DNA from: Planctomycetota bacterium
GTDB lineage: Bacteria > Planctomycetota > UBA1135 > GCA-002686595
Assembly (NCBI GenBank): GCA_022446815.1
Contig: JAKVCD010000017.1
Span: 84,907 to 148,906 of the forward strand
DNA: 64,000 nt
Reading direction: 5' to 3'
The notes beneath the pieces were generated by a model. The model had not been told where the DNA came from, did no database searches, and worked only from the letters and a program-made list of their open reading frames with translations. Below, piece after piece: positions 60,979-64,000 of this stretch (position 1 is its first letter; every line of letters begins with the position of its first letter). The position numbers and the translations under genes were made by a program.

Positions 60979-62205
60979 TCAGCGACGGCGCCGACGTCGC
61001 GGCTTCCAGCGGCCGCTCGACTCGTCTGCCTTGAAGTTACGGACGACCTCAGCGAGCGCCTCTCCGTGGACCTCCGCCTGCCAGGTCTGTACTCCCTCGA
61101 TCTGGCCGATCGCATCCGCGCTCTTCGGCTGCTCTCGGGCAATGCGCGCCATCGAGAGGCGATGCAAGACGAGCGAGGCGTCATAGCCCGCGCGCTCTGC
61201 CTCCTCTCGGCGCCAAGACTTCAGGCGGTCCTGTAGCTCTCCGCCTGCCTCGTCGAGGACCACCTCCCCCTCCTTTAGCGGCTTAGGCGGCATCTCACGT
61301 ATAGGCTCTAGCTCGTCTGCGTCATCAAGCGCGTCGAGGATGTCCCCCCCGATGCGTCGAACGATCCCCCAAGAGACCCCTTGGACGTCGGAGAGCTGCT
61401 TCTCAGTCTCAGGCGCACGGCGAGCGATCTCGATCACAGCTTGGTTGCTGAAGACCCGGAAGCAGGCCTGATCGCGCTCACGCGCGAGACGATCTCTCAG
61501 AATGAAGAGCTCTCGCGCGTTCCTGCGAGCGCGCGGATCGAGGGCACGCGCGCCCTTGAGCTTCGCCCACCCGTCAGGATTGAACTCAGGCCACTCCGTG
61601 CGGATCGCCTCGAGGCGCCTGCACTCTCCCTCTAACACCTGCATGAGGCCGCGGCGCTCAAGCTCTTGAGTCTGCTCACGTCGGAGCTCTGAGAGGAAGC
61701 GGGTGTCCAAGCGCGCGTAGGCGATCTGCTTGTCGGTCAGCGGACGCTTCCCCCAGTCTGAGCGCTGGAGGCTCTTGTCGAGCTCAATCCCAAAGCGCTC
61801 TGCGAGGACAGCTCCGAGCCCCGGCGCCTCGGAACCCAGCGTCGCCTCTGCCGCGCGGGTGTCGTAGAGGTTCTCCATCGTGAAGCCATACTGCCTCTGG
61901 AAGAGGAGCACGTCGTATTCACCATCGTGGAAGAGCTTGCACTTTGTCGGATCCGCGAGAAGCTCGCCGACCCTGCTGATGTCGAAGCCCGCGAGCGGGT
62001 CTACCAGCCAGTCCTTCCCCTTGGCAGAGATTTGGATCAGGCAGATCTTCTCCCGGTAGCTGTAGTAGCTGTCAGCCTCCGTATCGATCGCGACCTCGTC
62101 AACGTCAGCGATCTCTTCACAGAGAGCGTCGAGCGCCTCGACAGAATCCACCCAGCCCGGCTCAGGCAGGTCGTGAATTCCGTCTTGTCGTGCGCGGCTC
62201 GTCAT
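60979..62205 (-). CDS. rnd: ribonuclease D
   Basis: 408 aa from the ATG at 62205 (MTSRARQDGIHDLPEPGW). DEDDy 3'-5' exonuclease: Exo I VAIDTEADSYYSYREKICLIQI, Exo II KCKLFHDGEYDVLLFQ, Exo III YARLDTRFLSELR with the DEDDy tyrosine. Two HRDC-like helical regions follow (RRNARELFILRDRLARERDQACFRVFSNQAVIEIARR and ADAIGQIEGVQTW), and the tail is extremely basic (RWKPRRRRRR). Processes tRNA 3' ends. It begins four bases after the T-tract of the tRNA-Asp terminator and has no Shine-Dalgarno. The frame upstream of the ATG is the tRNA-Asp antisense artefact. Confidence 0.92.
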   Translation of the reverse strand: MTSRARQDGIHDLPEPGWVDSVEALDALCEEIADVDEVAIDTEADSYYSYREKICLIQISAKGKDWLVDPLAGFDISRVGELLADPTKCKLFHDGEYDVLLFQRQYGFTMENLYDTRAAEATLGSEAPGLGAVLAERFGIELDKSLQRSDWGKRPLTDKQIAYARLDTRFLSELRREQTQELERRGLMQVLEGECRRLEAIRTEWPEFNPDGWAKLKGARALDPRARRNARELFILRDRLARERDQACFRVFSNQAVIEIARRAPETEKQLSDVQGVSWGIVRRIGGDILDALDDADELEPIREMPPKPLKEGEVVLDEAGGELQDRLKSWRREEAERAGYDASLVLHRLSMARIAREQPKSADAIGQIEGVQTWQAEVHGEALAEVVRNFKADESSGRWKPRRRRRR

Positions 62206-62209
62206 GAAG

Positions 62210-62240
62210 AAAAAACCCCCCATCGGACAAGGACGGGGGG
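62210..62240 (-). terminator. Rho-independent terminator of tRNA-Asp, abutting the rnd start
   Basis: CCCCCCGTC pairs with GATGGGGGG (9 bp, one G-U) around the loop CTTGTCC, followed by TTTTTT. Only CTTC separates the T-tract from the rnd ATG. Any read-through from the tRNA promoter would place the hairpin directly over the rnd translation start. Confidence 0.85.
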
Positions 62241-62251
62241 CTTGGGCGGGA

Positions 62252-62328
62252 TGGCGAGGATGACGGGACTTGAACCCGCAACCTCCGGCGTGACAGGCCG
62301 GCACTCTAACCAATTGAGCTACATCCCC
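62252..62328 (-). tRNA. tRNA-Asp (GTC)
   Basis: Complete 74-nt cloverleaf plus encoded CCA (GCCA end). Anticodon loop CTGTCAC gives GTC (codon GAC). The discriminator base is G73, as expected for aspartate. T arm GCGGG-TTCAAGT-CCCGT. Followed by the terminator at 62210..62240 and then rnd. Confidence 0.95.
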
Positions 62329-62390
62329 GCGGGGAGCGCGGAATTGTAGCGGCGGCTCTCGTCCTGTCCAGTCTGTGCCTGCTCTTCAGC

Positions 62391-63215
62391 TCAGCAATGG
62401 GCCTTGGCCTCTTCCCAAGCGGCGATGAGGCGAGCCAGCGAGTGCCCAGTGACCCCTCCCTCCCCGAGAGAGCTCTCCATGCGCCGAAAGCGCTCTTCAA
62501 AGCGCCTCACAGCTGCCCTGCAAGCCCCCTCAGGGTCCATTCCAAGGTAGTTCCCCAGCTGGGCTCCAGCTAAGAGGACGTCCCCAAGCTCGGCCAGAGC
62601 GCGCTCCCGGCGCTCACCTTCGAGCCCCTCAGGGCCCGTAACACCATCCAGCTCCGCCTCAAGCTCCTCGACCTCCTCCTTGAGCTTCGCGAGCGCGCCA
62701 CGCGCGTCCTCCCATGCGAAGCCCGCAGCGACCGCCTTCTCACACGTGCGCTGGGCGCGCTGTAAGGCAGGCAAGGCCTTGGGGACACCCGCGAGAGCGC
62801 TCGTGTCCTCATCCTTGCTGGCTCGCTCAGCCTTCTTGATCGCCTCCCAGCGACCCACAACCTCCTCGGCCTCAGTGATCTTCTCTTCCCCGAAGACGTG
62901 CGGGTGCCGCCGTACGAGCTTGTCCGCGATCGCTCTTGAGGCGTCGCCCAAGTCGAAGCGCCCAGCCTCCTCAGCGATCCGACAGATCATCGCGACGACC
63001 ATCATCACGTCCCCAGCCTCCTCAATGACGTCGGCGTCTGCGCCCGACTCCACCGCCTCCAAGAGCTCGAAGGACTCTTCGATGAGATGAGGCGCCATGG
63101 TCTCGACGGTCTGCTTTCGATCCCAGGGGCAGCCATCCGGTGCGCGGAGCCTGTCGATGACCTCGAGTAGCCTGTCGAAGACCTCACCGCGCGCGTCTCG
63201 TGATGACTCAGCCAT
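62391..63215 (-). CDS. mazG: nucleoside triphosphate pyrophosphohydrolase MazG
   Basis: 274 aa with two MazG-type helical halves. Half 1 shows the signature [53 protein letters not shown] (EExxE...ExxD metal site) and [13 protein letters not shown]. Half 2 has the shorter degenerate repeat [26 protein letters not shown] and [22 protein letters not shown]. Removes pyrophosphate from (d)NTPs, protecting nucleotide pools. Its start overlaps the end of queC by 8 bases. Confidence 0.93.
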   Translation of the reverse strand: MAESSRDARGEVFDRLLEVIDRLRAPDGCPWDRKQTVETMAPHLIEESFELLEAVESGADADVIEEAGDVMMVVAMICRIAEEAGRFDLGDASRAIADKLVRRHPHVFGEEKITEAEEVVGRWEAIKKAERASKDEDTSALAGVPKALPALQRAQRTCEKAVAAGFAWEDARGALAKLKEEVEELEAELDGVTGPEGLEGERRERALAELGDVLLAGAQLGNYLGMDPEGACRAAVRRFEERFRRMESSLGEGGVTGHSLARLIAAWEEAKAHC

Positions 63216-63939
63216 CGCCGCTCACCGCCTCAGCGTATGGGATCGGATCTTCCACCCCAGCCTCCTTGAAGCCAGCTAAGCGCAGGATGCAGGTGTCACA
63301 TCGCCCGCACGCGAGCGGCCCATCCGCGGTGATCACAGGGTCATAGCATGAGTGAGTCAGGCTGAGGTCAACGCCGAGCTCAACCCCCCGAGTGACGACC
63401 TCCGCCTTGGTCATCTTGAGGAGCGGCGCCTGCACTCGGAACTTCGCGCCAGCCTCAGCACCTGCGACAGTCGCCACCTCCGCCAGCGCCTCAAAGGCCT
63501 GCAAGAATTCCGGCCTGCAGTCGGGATAGCCCGAGTAGTCGACGATGTTCGCGCCGATGAAGAGGTCTCTCGCCTTCAGGAGCTCTGCCCAGCCCAAGGC
63601 CATCGAGAGGAAGACGGAGTTTCGCGCAGGCACGTATGTGATCGGGACGCTGTCGCCGATATCGGCCTCTGGGCGATCCTTGGGGACCTCGATGTCGTCG
63701 GTGAGCGCCGAGCCTCCGATCGCGCTGAGGTCCACCTTTACGACGCGGTGCTCCTTCGCGCCGAGCGCCTCCGCCACCCGCGCCGCCGCGGCCAGCTCCA
63801 CCTCGTGCCGCTGTCCATAGTCGACGCTGATGGCGTAGGTCTCGAAGCCCGCGGCGTGAGCCTCGGCGAGGGTCACGCTGGAGTCCAAGCCTCCTGAGAG
63901 GAGGCACACTGCCTTGGGTTGATCGCTCTGGGGCGCCAT
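63208..63939 (-). CDS. queC: 7-cyano-7-deazaguanine synthase
   Basis: 243 aa ATP-dependent ligase of queuosine/archaeosine precursor synthesis. PP-loop motif [14 protein letters not shown] near residue 11, [73 protein letters not shown], and the C-terminal zinc cluster [10 protein letters not shown]. Converts carboxy-deazaguanine to preQ0. Coupled to mazG by overlap. Together with dus, miaE, rnd and the TrmH-type gene it adds to the tRNA-modification content of the window. Confidence 0.94.
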   Translation of the reverse strand: MAPQSDQPKAVCLLSGGLDSSVTLAEAHAAGFETYAISVDYGQRHEVELAAAARVAEALGAKEHRVVKVDLSAIGGSALTDDIEVPKDRPEADIGDSVPITYVPARNSVFLSMALGWAELLKARDLFIGANIVDYSGYPDCRPEFLQAFEALAEVATVAGAEAGAKFRVQAPLLKMTKAEVVTRGVELGVDLSLTHSCYDPVITADGPLACGRCDTCILRLAGFKEAGVEDPIPYAEAVSGDG

Positions 63940-63955
63940 GCCCGCAGCATAAGGT

Positions 63956-64000
63956 TCAACCGTCGCTGCTCGCCTCCGTTTCCTCGTTCTGTGTCTGCCA
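63956..64000 (-). CDS. C-terminal tail of a gene entering from the right edge
   Basis: The last 14 codons ([14 protein letters not shown]) and a TGA stop in an acidic reading frame that ends 16 bases before the queC ATG. Other frames are open too across the edge, so the choice is tentative. Confidence 0.25.
   Translation of the reverse strand, partial: WQTQNEETEASSDG

Noticed and set aside
62206-62349. Extensions of rnd upstream of 62205, and an opposite-strand frame reading GLEPATSGVTGRHSNQLSY
   Set aside because: Both are translations of tRNA-Asp and its terminator, not proteins.

Overview
The window is GC-rich bacterial chromosome, densely packed with about 55 protein genes on both strands, two tRNAs and no sign of mobile elements, phage or CRISPR. 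Gene content suggests a marine-type Planctomycetota-like organism (inference, moderate confidence). The basis is several large secreted proteins with planctomycete-style architecture: an M36 protease with a C-terminal sorting-like domain, DUF1570-type gluzincins, HEAT and beta-helix proteins. Housekeeping genes are typical of an aerobic, B12-using heterotroph. Many genes use GTG or TTG starts, overlap by 4 bases (ATGA or GTGA), and lack a strong Shine-Dalgarno.

The most striking content is selenium. Three genes within 9.6 kb contain an in-frame UGA that is almost certainly read as selenocysteine. (1) 20045..20266 is a SelW/Rdx-like protein with CVQU, directly upstream of pyruvate kinase. (2) 29280..29627 is an ArsC/Spx-like thioredoxin-fold protein with UTSC, whose real start has a perfect AAGGAGG. 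(3) 27887..29077 is a secreted protein of unrecognised family with a vicinal Cys-Sec pair (LCUGG) near its C terminus. Each UGA is followed by a hairpin whose apical loop begins 22-24 nt downstream, as expected of bacterial SECIS elements. Elsewhere TGA is an ordinary stop, so this is not a UGA=Trp code.

Layout. 1-2.9 kb (minus): fatty-acid/beta-oxidation-type operon (enoyl-CoA hydratase, MDR reductase, 3-hydroxyacyl-CoA dehydrogenase, a partial gene). 2.9-6.1 kb: periplasmic 5'-nucleotidase and a MuiA-like protein. 6.2-9.3 kb: two divergent B12-binding radical SAM enzymes. 9.3-12.5 kb: EamA transporter, small membrane protein, GT-C-like polytopic protein. 12.5-14.6 kb: aminotransferase-uracil phosphoribosyltransferase operon. 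14.7-18.4 kb: MinD-like, ParA-like, helix-hairpin-helix and secreted helical proteins in one minus-strand operon. 18.5-20.3 kb: selW-pyk.

20.5-27.8 kb (plus): M36 protease, acidic secreted protein, DUF1570 gluzincin, DUF309 protein. 27.9-30.3 kb (minus): two selenoproteins and a pyroglutamyl peptidase. 30.4-35.4 kb (plus): serine hydrolase, AtuA pair, phosphate acetyltransferase, CsaA, lipoprotein. 35.9-40.7 kb: Smr protein, cobalamin-dependent methionine synthase, methyltransferase. 41-46.7 kb: tRNA modification (MiaE, TrmH-family, Dus), cobalamin adenosyltransferase, HEAT protein, threonine dehydratase. 46.8-50.9 kb: SlyD, WalW-like deacetylase plus carbamoyltransferase, TorF-like porin. 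51-60.7 kb: FadE, inactive DUF1570-like protein, aconitase, large beta-helix protein. 60.8-64 kb: tRNA-Ala(CGC), RNase D, tRNA-Asp(GTC), MazG, QueC.

Functional threads are lipid beta-oxidation (ech, hbd, fadE, pta), B12 chemistry (metH, adenosyltransferase, two B12 radical SAMs), tRNA processing and modification (rnd, miaE, dus, queC, TrmH-type), and selenium-based thiol redox. The Sec machinery itself (selA, selB, selC, selD) is not in this window.
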